Shown piece by piece: positions 42,413 through 49,518 of a stretch of 64,000 bases of DNA. The notes below the pieces were generated by a model that was not told where the DNA came from, searched no databases, and saw only the letters and a program-made list of their open reading frames with translations. Position numbers and translations under genes: made by a program. Position 1 is the first letter of the stretch; each line of letters opens with the position of its first letter. The DNA comes from JADGRF01 sp036382515 (lineage in GTDB: Bacteria; Myxococcota_A; Polyangia; Polyangiales; JAFGIB01): assembly GCA_036382515.1 (NCBI GenBank), contig DASVHQ010000075.1:15104-79103 (forward strand), given 5' to 3'.

Positions 42413-42988
42413 TCAGCCGCTCTTCTTGGCTTCTTGCTTCAGCACGATGAAGCGCAGCGACCCAAACTCCGACTGCCCGAGCGTGTAGATCACCTCGCCC
42501 AGTGAGCGGAATGGCGTGCGCTTGTCCGCGATGATGCGCACCTCGCCGCGGAACGCACGCTGCGGATTCTTCGCCGCGATCAGCTTCAAACGATCGCGAT
42601 GCACCTTGAGATCGTTGAACAGCGGCGTGATCAGCCAGCCGTTACCGCCGCCCTGCTTCAAGCTCGGGTCGACCTTGCCGTTGCGCAGCGACAGCACGTG
42701 CTTGCCTTCGATCACGATCTCGCTCGACGAGATAATGACCGAGAGTGCTTCCGAGGCTTCCACCTGCGAGGTGGAGGCGGGGATCTGCAGCTCCTCGGAC
42801 TGCACGACCGCAGCCGCACCCGATGCGAAGCTCTGGATCAAGAAGACCAGCAGGATCGTCATCATATCCATCATGGGATAGATGTTGATGCCCGTTTCCT
42901 CCGGCTCCTCATGCTTGCTGAGCATGTGGCGGATCTTGCGCTTGCAATCACCGATGGTCGCTGGCTTGTCCTTGTCTTGCTCTGCCAT
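42413..42988 (-). CDS. ExbD/TolR-family motor protein
   Basis: 191 aa. Cytoplasmic basic head, single membrane helix with the proton-channel Asp (NIYPMMDMMTILLVFLIQSF) and a periplasmic domain. The helix keeps the P..D motif of ExbD/TolR, whose Asp takes part in proton flow with an ExbB/TolQ partner. Last gene of the left cluster (ExbB 43705-44328, ExbD 43073-43624, this one). The intergenic gap to the previous gene holds a tandem palindromic repeat (43002-43075). The periplasmic part has an insertion (LRNGKVDPSLKQGGGNGWLI) absent from short ExbDs. Confidence 0.9.
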   Translation of the reverse strand: MAEQDKDKPATIGDCKRKIRHMLSKHEEPEETGINIYPMMDMMTILLVFLIQSFASGAAAVVQSEELQIPASTSQVEASEALSVIISSSEIVIEGKHVLSLRNGKVDPSLKQGGGNGWLITPLFNDLKVHRDRLKLIAAKNPQRAFRGEVRIIADKRTPFRSLGEVIYTLGQSEFGSLRFIVLKQEAKKSG

Positions 42989-43001
42989 GAAGAACCCTAG
43001 C

Positions 43002-43075
43002 GGAGAGGCGGAGCCTGCTCCGCGCGATGAGTAACTACAGGAGAGGCGGAGCCTGCTCCGCGCGATGAGTCACTA
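43002..43075. repeat. Tandem palindromic intergenic repeat (2 x 36 bp)
   Basis: Two copies, 43002-43037 and 43040-43075 (38-bp period), of a unit beginning GGAGAGGCGGAGCCTGCTCC and differing at one base. Each contains the hairpin CGGAGC-CT-GCTCCG. It sits between two cotranscribed exbD genes, ending at the stop codon of the upstream one. Related palindromes occur at 43639-43697, 44500-44529 and 56645-56718. Confidence 0.75.
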
Positions 43076-43624
43076 GCGAACACCGACGGAAATCAGCACC
43101 TGGGGAAAGAGCTCTTCTTTGCCTTTGGCGCGCACGGCGTCCATCGACGCCACGACCTGCTCGAACTGCACCTGCGGGTCGGCGCTGATCGTCACCGACT
43201 GCTCGTCCTTGAATTGCTGCTTGATGCGCGCAACGCACTCGGTCAGCCCCGGCCAGTCGTAGTCCTTGCCCTTCTTGGGCACGGTGATCGTGCGACCGGT
43301 GTCGATGTTCGCGCAGCCCGGCGCGAGCTTGCCGCCCGAGCCACTGACGATCACGCCAGCCTCCGTGACGGTCACGTTCAAGTTCAGCGGCGTGGCCACG
43401 TCTGCGCCGTGACTACGGCCCTTGGCGATCTTCGGCAGGTCCGACTCGATCTGCGAGATGAGCAGCACGGCCTCGCTGGTGGCCAGCAAGAACATGATCA
43501 AGTTCATCACGATGTCGAGGAACGGCACGATGTTCAGCTCGCCCACCATCTCGGAGGGATCGAGCTGCACACCTTTGCCGCGCTTGCGGATGTAGTTGCG
43601 CTGCTTGGGCGTGAAATTGGGCAT
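43073..43624 (-). CDS. ExbD/TolR-family motor protein
   Basis: 183 aa. Basic N-terminus (FTPKQRNYIRKRGKG), membrane helix with the conserved Pro and Asp (LNIVPFLDIVMNLIMFLLAT) and a periplasmic domain ending GKEELFPQVLISVGVR. Second gene of the left motor cluster; it follows ExbB after an 80-bp gap that carries two copies of a short palindrome. It differs enough from the other three ExbDs in the window to suggest separate partners or a hetero-dimeric ExbD. Confidence 0.9.
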   Translation of the reverse strand: MPNFTPKQRNYIRKRGKGVQLDPSEMVGELNIVPFLDIVMNLIMFLLATSEAVLLISQIESDLPKIAKGRSHGADVATPLNLNVTVTEAGVIVSGSGGKLAPGCANIDTGRTITVPKKGKDYDWPGLTECVARIKQQFKDEQSVTISADPQVQFEQVVASMDAVRAKGKEELFPQVLISVGVR

Positions 43625-43638
43625 CAGGGATCCCCTAC

Positions 43639-43697
43639 GCCGAGAGCCGGAGGCTGCTCGGCGGGTATGCCGCGCCGAGAGCCGAAGGCTGCCCGGC
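43639..43697. repeat. Pair of short palindromic repeats
   Basis: Two 24-bp copies, 43639-43662 and 43674-43697, each with GCCGAGAGCCG and GGCTGC(T/C)CGGC arms. They differ at two positions. They lie between exbB (ends 43705) and exbD (starts 43624) on the minus strand. They belong to the same family as 43002-43075. Confidence 0.7.
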
Positions 43698-43704
43698 CGT
43701 TGAG

Positions 43705-44328
43705 CTACTCACGCTTGAGGGTGAGAAGATTCTCGAGCTTCATCTGCGTGCGCTCGAGATCGTGTTTGATGCGCTTGGCCCATCCGTGGAGGATCATGTG
43801 GAAGAACATGCAGAGTACGGCGATACCGAGACCGAGCGCCGTGTTGTACATGGCTTCCGAAATACCGCGCGACAGCAGCGCGGACTTCTGCGCCGGCTCT
43901 GCGAAAGCGACGGCAGCGAACGACTTGATCAGACCGGAGATGGTTCCGAGCAGACCGATCAGGGTCGCGATGTTGGCCAGTGACCAGAGCACGCCGATGC
44001 GCTTTTCGAGCATCGGCACGACCTCGCCCATGCGCTCGTCCATTTGCGCGATGATGGCTTCTTCGCCGCGGTTCACTTGCGTGAGACCCGCTTTCACCAC
44101 CTGGAGCAGCGGCAGCGGCTCGGCCTCGCAAAGCTTGATGGCGCGATCGATGTTGCCGGCCTGAACCAGCTTTCGGATCTGCGCCATGAACTCTTCGCCA
44201 TTCACCTGATGCTTGGTCAGGATGTGCACGAAGCGATCCGCAATGATCGCGATGACCGAAGCCAAGATGGCAACGTTAATGAACGAAAAAGGCGCACCGT
44301 CGTGCAAGAAACCCCAGATCTTTTCCAT
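43705..44328 (-). CDS. ExbB/TolQ/MotA-family motor protein
   Basis: 207 aa. The ATG at 44328 follows AAAGGAG about 10 nt upstream. Three membrane helices (FSFINVAILASVIAIIADRF; GVLWSLANIATLIGLLGTIS; EAMYNTALGLGIAVLCMFFH) and the family loop GLLGTISGLIKSFAAVAFAE place it in the ExbB/TolQ group, the stator that uses proton flow to drive envelope proteins. The cytoplasmic loop shares the phrase RAIKLC with the paralogue at 45077. First gene of the left cluster exbB-exbD-exbD, divergent from the right cluster. Confidence 0.93.
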   Translation of the reverse strand: MEKIWGFLHDGAPFSFINVAILASVIAIIADRFVHILTKHQVNGEEFMAQIRKLVQAGNIDRAIKLCEAEPLPLLQVVKAGLTQVNRGEEAIIAQMDERMGEVVPMLEKRIGVLWSLANIATLIGLLGTISGLIKSFAAVAFAEPAQKSALLSRGISEAMYNTALGLGIAVLCMFFHMILHGWAKRIKHDLERTQMKLENLLTLKRE

Positions 44329-44499
44329 GGAATCGCGGCTCCTTTCATTCGCCGAGAGGTCGCAGAACCTCTTAGTGATTCCCCGTCGCACGCTTACGCG
44401 CGCCTAACAAACCAGACTCCGAATGGACGCTCCGCAGGATACGGCACAGGCCCCCTGCATCGCTACAGAAACCGCTGTCGAGCGGGAATCGCGGTCTCG

Positions 44500-44529
44500 T
44501 GCGCGAAAAGCCGAAGGCTGCTTCGCGCA
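44500..44529. repeat. Nested palindrome, single copy of the intergenic repeat family
   Basis: TGCGCGAA and TTCGCGCA arms enclose AGCC-GAA-GGCT: a two-tier hairpin with the same inner core (AGCCGAAGGCTG) as the repeats at 43674. It lies 172 bp upstream of the exbB start at 44328. Confidence 0.65.
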
Positions 44530-44831
44530 TTTGCAAACCAAGTGTCGTGTCCATCAAAGACGACGGTGGCGAATGTTGAGCTGCAAACGCTACCCGAGCC
44601 GCGTCGCGATTGTCAATGAACACGCCGACATGCAGACCACACGACGCTGCGCGATCGCATGCACACGTCGGTCCAACGGCGTGCGTGTGTGCAGTTGTCA
44701 GATCGCTGGCGGGAACTTTCCGTGGGTCGCGTTGTCAAGCACCGGGCCGGTATCCGCATTGATCGCTGCCCTGGAAAGCGCTGTGGAAAAGTACAGTAAC
44801 ATGGGCTGTGGGAAATGTGCGCAGATCACTG

Positions 44832-44859
44832 TTGACATGGGGCGCTCGGCCGTTATGAT
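44832..44859 (+). promoter_or_regulatory. Sigma70-like promoter for the right ExbB cluster
   Basis: TTGACA (44832-44837), 16-bp spacer, TATGAT (44854-44859). Transcription would start near 44866, giving a leader of about 210 nt before the exbB at 45077. The -35 is perfect and the -10 differs from TATAAT at one base. Confidence 0.6.
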
Positions 44860-45076
44860 GACCCCTCACTTGGGATCAGATGCCTTGGTCTTTGTGAAGC
44901 TTACGTTGCTGAAATCATTCGTAAATCGCACGGAGACTGAGTAGCCTCGGCAGCCCAATCGCAGACTCCGCTGGAGGCGTTTCCACACACACGCACCCGG
45001 CATTTTCGATAAAACGCTCGCAAACGGAACGCGAAACACGAGTCCGACCACGGGTCGGCTTAGGAGGAGACACGGT

Positions 45077-45727
45077 ATGTCAACGCTCGCGCATCACTTC
45101 GAAGAAGGTGGCTGGGGTATGTATCCCATCCTGTTTTGGCAGGTGCTCTCTGTCGGCGTCATCGTCGAGCGTGCCCTCTACCTGTACAAGAGCTCGATCA
45201 ACCGCGAAGTGTTCCTCGCGACGATGCAGAAGTGCATCCTCGCCGGCGACATCGGCCGCGCGATCAAGCTCTGCTCCGCAGCGAACGCGCCACTCGCGCG
45301 CATCGTGAAGTCGGGCCTCATGAAGGTGAATCGTCCGGACGCCGAAGTTCAGGCCGCGATGGATGAAGCTGCTCTGGTCGAGCTGCCGCTGATCGAGCAC
45401 CGCACGCCGCTGCTCGCTCTGTTCGCAAACCTCGCGATGCTCTCGGGCTTGCTCGGCACCGTGACGGGCCTCATCGCCGCGTTCGGCGCCGTCGCCAACG
45501 CCGACGCCTCGTCGAAAGCGACGATGCTTGCCAAGGGTATTTCGGAAGCCATGAACTGCACGGCGTTCGGTCTGATGGCCGCCATCACCGCGCTGATCGG
45601 CTTCGCTGCGCACAACACCAAGACGCAGAAGCTGATCGACGATATCAACGCCGCGACCGTTCAGGTCGTGAACCTGGTCGTGAACAACCGTTCGCGCATC
45701 CAGCTCGACGAATCACAGGCGGCTTGA
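45077..45727 (+). CDS. ExbB/TolQ-family motor protein
   Basis: 216 aa, strong ribosome site GGAGGAG before the ATG. Three membrane helices (MYPILFWQVLSVGVIVERAL; PLLALFANLAMLSGLLGTVT; NCTAFGLMAAITALIGFAAH) and the conserved GLLGTVTGLIAAFGAVANAD. It starts the right cluster (exbB, exbD 45845, exbD 46349). Length and the phrase RAIKLC match the left-cluster ExbB, so the two clusters look like an ancient duplication with divergent transcription. Confidence 0.93.
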   Translation: MSTLAHHFEEGGWGMYPILFWQVLSVGVIVERALYLYKSSINREVFLATMQKCILAGDIGRAIKLCSAANAPLARIVKSGLMKVNRPDAEVQAAMDEAALVELPLIEHRTPLLALFANLAMLSGLLGTVTGLIAAFGAVANADASSKATMLAKGISEAMNCTAFGLMAAITALIGFAAHNTKTQKLIDDINAATVQVVNLVVNNRSRIQLDESQAA

Positions 45728-45844
45728 TCGCTGCACGTCACTGAGAAACCGGGCGCGGGGAACGTGCGCTTACAGCGCGCGCCCCGCGCCTCTCCTCCAC
45801 TGTCACGATCCTGATTCGACCCACGCGAAAGCTTCGAGGCAACC

Positions 45845-46318
45845 ATGGGTGGCATAAACGTAGGCGGCGGTCACGGCGGCAAAAAGTCCGTCGACTCCGA
45901 GATCCCGCTCGTTCCGTTCATCGATCTCTTGCTCTGCTGCGTAATGTTCCTGCTGGTGACTGCGGTGTGGAACCAGCTGGCACGCTTGAACGCGAACCAG
46001 CAGCAGCCCGGCCAGAACGCGCCGGATCAGCCGCCGCCCGAGGAGCACATCAAGGTGATCCTGCAGGTGCAGGGCTCCGGCTTCATCCTGTCGTCGACCG
46101 CGGGTGACCGCATCGAGATCCCCAAGACGGCAGACCAATACGACATGGAAGGCCTGCGCGAGAAGCTGCAGGAGCGCAAGCGCCTCGAGCCCAACCGCAA
46201 GGACTTGGTCGTCGCGCCCGAAGACGGCGTGCACTATGAAGACGTCGTGGCCTCCATGGACATGGTGGTCGGCGAAGGCTTCCCGGACATGTCGCTCTCC
46301 GACGGCTCCACTCTGTAG
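45845..46318 (+). CDS. ExbD/TolR-family motor protein
   Basis: 157 aa. Gly/Lys head (GGINVGGGHGGKKSVDSEI), membrane helix with the conserved Pro and Asp (PLVPFIDLLLCCVMFLLVTA), a short Gln/Pro linker (NQQQPGQNAPDQPPPEE) and a periplasmic domain. Follows ExbB after 117 bp and precedes the second ExbD by 30 bp, so all three are probably one operon. The Gly-rich start is unusual for the family. Confidence 0.92.
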   Translation: MGGINVGGGHGGKKSVDSEIPLVPFIDLLLCCVMFLLVTAVWNQLARLNANQQQPGQNAPDQPPPEEHIKVILQVQGSGFILSSTAGDRIEIPKTADQYDMEGLREKLQERKRLEPNRKDLVVAPEDGVHYEDVVASMDMVVGEGFPDMSLSDGSTL

Positions 46319-46348
46319 TCGAACCTGTAGACGAAAGCAGACCTAGCG

Positions 46349-46891
46349 ATGCCCATCTATCAGCCAGGCAAAGTTCTCATGCGGGACGTCCCGCTCAAGT
46401 TCGTCGCGAAGAAGGTGACGGGCCATGGAGCCAAGGCCGTCGACGTCGCGATCCCGCTGGTTCCGTTCATCGACTTTCTGATCGTGCTCGTCGTCTTCTT
46501 GCTGATCTCGTTCAGTGCGAGCGGCGAGCTCTTGGCCCAGAAGGCGAACCTCAAGATGCCCAAGGCGGTCAACGTCGTGGACATCCAGGTGAAGCCGGTC
46601 ATCTCGATCGACCCGGTGGTGGTCACACTCGACGGCAGGCGCATGGCCGACACGGCGACGCTCGCCGCCGATCCCAAGGTGGAGCGGATCGAGCAGCTGA
46701 TTCAGGACCTCGAGACGCTGAAGCGCAACTGGAGCATCTTGCATCCGCAGGAGCCGTTCGATGGCCAGGTGATCATGCAGGCCGACGTCTCGATCGACTA
46801 CCGCGTCATCAAGAAGATCATGTTCTCGACGGCTCAGGCCGGCTACTCGAACGTGAGCTTCGCCGTGAATCGTCTGAGCACCAAGAAGTAG
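46349..46891 (+). CDS. ExbD/TolR-family motor protein
   Basis: 180 aa. Membrane helix VAIPLVPFIDFLIVLVVFLL with the proton-path Asp, then a periplasmic domain with the regular ExbD strand pattern (QVKPVISIDPVVVTLDGRRM; GQVIMQADVSIDYRVIKKIM). Last motor gene of the right cluster. It is followed by an inverted-repeat element and then the gene at 47153. Two ExbDs per ExbB in both clusters suggest a stator with two different ExbD chains (inference). Confidence 0.92.
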   Translation: MPIYQPGKVLMRDVPLKFVAKKVTGHGAKAVDVAIPLVPFIDFLIVLVVFLLISFSASGELLAQKANLKMPKAVNVVDIQVKPVISIDPVVVTLDGRRMADTATLAADPKVERIEQLIQDLETLKRNWSILHPQEPFDGQVIMQADVSIDYRVIKKIMFSTAQAGYSNVSFAVNRLSTKK

Positions 46892-46977
46892 CCTCCCATC
46901 AAGCGCTGGCGCCCAGCCGGCGGCGCACACACACTCGGCCTCGCCCGCGCAATGCTGGCGGGGCCGCGCTGTTTCTT

Positions 46978-47140
46978 GGAGCCTGTCGGAGAACGCGCTC
47001 CCGTCGGTCTTTGGTCGCTTCTCGGACATCTTCTTGTGCGAAATCCTCAGAATACCACGCAGTATTGCTGCGGTTTCGTACAAGAACCTGTCTCGAGAAT
47101 CGACTCGAAGCCCTCGGTCCGGCTTTCTCCGACAGGCTCC
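46978..47140. mobile_element. MITE-like element, 163 bp, perfect 16-bp terminal inverted repeats
   Basis: Left end 46978-46993 reads GGAGCCTGTCGGAGAA; right end 47125-47140 is its exact reverse complement. The interior has no gene and is lower in G+C than the surroundings. Length and ends suit a non-autonomous miniature transposon; the parent transposase is not in the window. No clear target duplication was seen. It lies between exbD and the next gene of the same strand, so any readthrough transcript carries a long hairpin. Confidence 0.75.
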
Positions 47141-47152
47141 TAGGAGATCCTC

Positions 47153-48079
47153 ATGGCTGGCAAGAACTCTGGACGCCTGGTTCCCGCCCGACCGCACACG
47201 CATGACGAGTCGGCGGCTTACATGCCGCGCATACCGTGGCGCTACGTGATTCTCGGTGTGCTCTCGCTCGTGGTGGTCGGCGGCGGTTACTGGTTGAAGG
47301 AACAACGCAAGGCCCGCGATCTGCGTGCAGCGATCCTGCGTGTGCACGAGACCGAGCTGGCCCAAGCGCGAGAGGCCTACGCCGGGCTGCGCAACAAGCT
47401 CGAGGGCCTCGTGCTCTCGGCTGCGCAAACGGTGCCGGAGAACTTCGTCGACCCGCGCCTCAATATCCCGGGGCTGCGCTCGGGCAACGGGCTGTACCTG
47501 CGGCTGATGGCGGCGGACGCCAAGAACAAGGACGGCATCGCGAGAGGTGCCAAGGCCATGGAGCCCGACAACATCGGCAACTGCCTGGGCGTCACGGCAC
47601 CCTCGGTGCGCGGCCTCTACGAGAAGGGCGAGTTCCTCACGCCGCAGTGGATCAGCGAGGTCAAGAAGCTGCGCGACGTGATGAGCCTGCGCGTGCAGGA
47701 CGAGGTGCTCTCACGCCACATCCGCTCGGACCTACCCAGCGTGTTGGGCCTCTTGCGCTCCGACTGGTTCATGCTGGTGCTGCAGGAAGGCGCAAACCGC
47801 CGGGACGCCGCGGTCGACGTGTTTCTGTGGGACCTGCGCCACGGCGAAAGCTTGCTGCGCGCGCACGTGCAGTCGCGTGGGGTGCTGCTTACGACCCGCA
47901 TTCTGTCCAAGGGCGCACCGGCTGCCCCTGCGCTATCGGAGCAAGAGCGCAACGGGGGAGCGGCCAACGACTGCTCGATCGCCGCGCAGCTCAAGGAGCT
48001 GGCGGGGCGTCCGGCCGCCACCGTGACTGAAATCGTCGCCAAGCCGGCCGCTGCGGATGCCGGCCGCGCGCCGAAGTAG
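47153..48079 (+). CDS. Membrane-anchored periplasmic protein, 308 aa
   Basis: ATG 47153. Basic N-terminal head, one membrane helix at about residues 28-47 (WRYVILGVLSLVVVGGGYWL), then a helical/coiled-coil segment (LRAAILRVHETELAQAREAY; AGLRNKLEGLVLSAAQ) and a soluble domain (DNIGNCLGVTAPSVRGLYEK; GLLRSDWFMLVLQEGANRRD). No family recognised. Position behind exbB-exbD-exbD makes it a candidate accessory of that motor, separated from it by the 163-bp inverted-repeat element. Its start is 12 bp beyond the right end of the element, so the element may have displaced its original leader. Confidence 0.7.
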   Translation: MAGKNSGRLVPARPHTHDESAAYMPRIPWRYVILGVLSLVVVGGGYWLKEQRKARDLRAAILRVHETELAQAREAYAGLRNKLEGLVLSAAQTVPENFVDPRLNIPGLRSGNGLYLRLMAADAKNKDGIARGAKAMEPDNIGNCLGVTAPSVRGLYEKGEFLTPQWISEVKKLRDVMSLRVQDEVLSRHIRSDLPSVLGLLRSDWFMLVLQEGANRRDAAVDVFLWDLRHGESLLRAHVQSRGVLLTTRILSKGAPAAPALSEQERNGGAANDCSIAAQLKELAGRPAATVTEIVAKPAAADAGRAPK

Positions 48080-48223
48080 CCAGCTGGCCGATCTCACGCC
48101 TCACGGCCTGCAGGTGCCGCAGCTGCGGCGCGCCTCGTGCAGCAGCCAGGCCGCGGGGCGTTGACGATCGGAAGAACGCACGCGGCGGCGCAGCCATCAG
48201 CTGCGCCGCCGCTGGCGCGTGAC

Positions 48224-48727
48224 TCAGAACGGCAGGGCCTTGATCGTCAAGTTGTACGTGACGTCGATCGTGAAGCTACCGAGCGGACCAAGGCTGCCGA
48301 GCACTGGGTTGTCATGTACGAGCAAGTCGCCGCCAAGCACACGGAGGCTCGGCAGACCGGCAACGTCGGCCAGCGAGGCATTGCGCTGCAGCTCGAGATT
48401 GGCATCGACGTTGGTGAGCTTGCCGAAGCCCGTGATGCCCGCGAGATCGCGGTTGTCGTGGATCGTGAACGCGCCGATCACCCGATCGAGCATGGCGAAA
48501 CCGCTGACGTCGAGCAACACATCGTTGTAGGACCGGCCGTCGTCGCAGTCCGCATCCCTGGCGCACGCCAGCGCCGGCACAGCGTACGCATCGACGCCGG
48601 CCGCGTCCGCGGGGCCGCTCGCCGCATCGCGTGGACCGGCGTCGCGCCCCTTGGGAGTCGCGCTCGTCTGGCAAGCGACGAGCGGTGAAAGCAGGACAAC
48701 CTGGATGAGCTTTTCGCTAAGGCGCAA
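48224..48727 (-). CDS. Lipoprotein with L-domain-like repeats, 167 aa
   Basis: The TTG at 48727 has GGAG 8 nt upstream and opens a lipoprotein signal (RLSEKLIQVVLLSPLVAC); longer in-frame starts lack both. After the Asp/Ala/Gly linker the sequence has receptor-L-domain-like repeats (FTIHDNRDLAGITGFGKLTN; LELQRNASLADVAGLPSLRV; LLVHDNPVLGSLGPLG), a small right-handed helix of parallel strands as in myxobacterial surface lipoproteins. Function unknown. Confidence 0.75.
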   Translation of the reverse strand: MRLSEKLIQVVLLSPLVACQTSATPKGRDAGPRDAASGPADAAGVDAYAVPALACARDADCDDGRSYNDVLLDVSGFAMLDRVIGAFTIHDNRDLAGITGFGKLTNVDANLELQRNASLADVAGLPSLRVLGGDLLVHDNPVLGSLGPLGSFTIDVTYNLTIKALPF

Positions 48728-48947
48728 GTGAAGACTCCGGGCCTCCGGGCGGTAGCGCGCGTCCGAGTCGCACGCGACGCAGTGCGCAGGATAAGGCGCT
48801 GGCGCAGGGTGGCCACGCCGCGCCAAGCCCGAGCGAGCCTCGCCGAGCAAGCTCGGCGGGCGAGTGTAAGGTGCCGCAACTACAAGAGGTTTTGGATGGC
48901 GAGTAGCATACGCAACGCGCCTGCTGAAAGAAGGCGACACGACTTTA

Positions 48948-48976
48948 TTGACAGCAAACGGTGTTACAGTTATAAG
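48948..48976 (+). promoter_or_regulatory. Near-consensus sigma70 promoter
   Basis: TTGACA (48948-48953), 17-bp spacer, TATAAG (48971-48976): the closest match to the housekeeping consensus in the window, in a locally AT-richer stretch. Transcription from near 48983 would give a 62-nt leader for the membrane protein at 49045. Confidence 0.75.
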
Positions 48977-49044
48977 TGACACATAAGAAGTGGCGAGGTG
49001 GAGCAAGCGCTCAGCACGCCAACTTCGAACAAGGAGCTAACGAC

Positions 49045-49254
49045 ATGGAAACTTCAATCAAGGTAACGAGTGGCGTGCGCAGACTCGCGGTGGCGTCGGT
49101 GGTGGTCAGCGTACTCATCCCGGTGCTGGCAGCCGCAGTGCTGCCCCCGGCGGCCGTCGGCTTTCTGCCGGTGCTGGCGCTGCTCTTGCCGTTCATCGCG
49201 GCGGGCGTGGTGGACGGCAGGTTCGAGCTGGCGGCGAGCGCGGCGCACGCCTGA
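49045..49254 (+). CDS. Small membrane protein, 69 aa
   Basis: ATG 49045 with AAGGAG about 8 nt upstream and the promoter at 48948. Two hydrophobic segments (LAVASVVVSVLIPVLAAAVL; AVGFLPVLALLLPFIAAGVV) with a basic N-terminus (ETSIKVTSGVRR) and a short acidic end. No family recognised. The strong promoter and ribosome site imply high expression. Confidence 0.75.
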   Translation: METSIKVTSGVRRLAVASVVVSVLIPVLAAAVLPPAAVGFLPVLALLLPFIAAGVVDGRFELAASAAHA

Positions 49255-49460
49255 GCACAGCGCGGGGCGCAGCCTGACCGCTCGCGACGCAACGCGCCGA
49301 CGACCGACTCCGTGGACTGCCTTCTGCCAGACTTCGACGCCGAGACCGCTGCAGGGCCCTATTTCGGTGCCCGCAAGCCCAGACGGCTCGACGCAGCACA
49401 TGAAGCGCGACGACCACGGTCGCCGACGCAGCGTCCGACACAGGCGATGAAACGCAAACG

Positions 49461-49499
49461 CCAAGCCCAGGTCAACGCGTGAGCGTTGCCTGGGCTTGG
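49461..49499 (-). terminator. Intrinsic terminator of the TRAP operon
   Basis: A long nested hairpin: CCAAGCCCAGG pairs with CCTGGGCTTGG, enclosing CAACGC-GTGA-GCGTTG. On the minus strand it follows the dctM stop by 20 nt and is followed by the T-rich GTTTGCGTTTC. It may also stop the plus-strand transcript from 49045. The strongest intrinsic terminator in the window. Confidence 0.75.
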
Positions 49500-49518
49500 T
49501 GTGTCCAGAGGGGTACGC

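Larger units (their letters stand above)
44329..45076. other. 748-bp divergent region between two ExbB clusters
   Basis: No gene recognised. It carries the stem-loop at 44500-44529, a sigma70-like promoter (44832-44859) and a ribosome site GGAGGAG before 45077. Base composition is lower in G+C than the flanking genes from about 44540 to 45060, as expected for a regulatory region. A leftward promoter for the minus-strand cluster is presumed near 44330-44420, but no convincing -35/-10 pair was seen. Confidence 0.6.

Noticed and set aside
46343..47428. Minus-strand frame over exbD and the inverted-repeat element as a transposase
   Set aside because: No DDE or HTH pattern; most of it is antisense of ExbD and of the 47153 gene.
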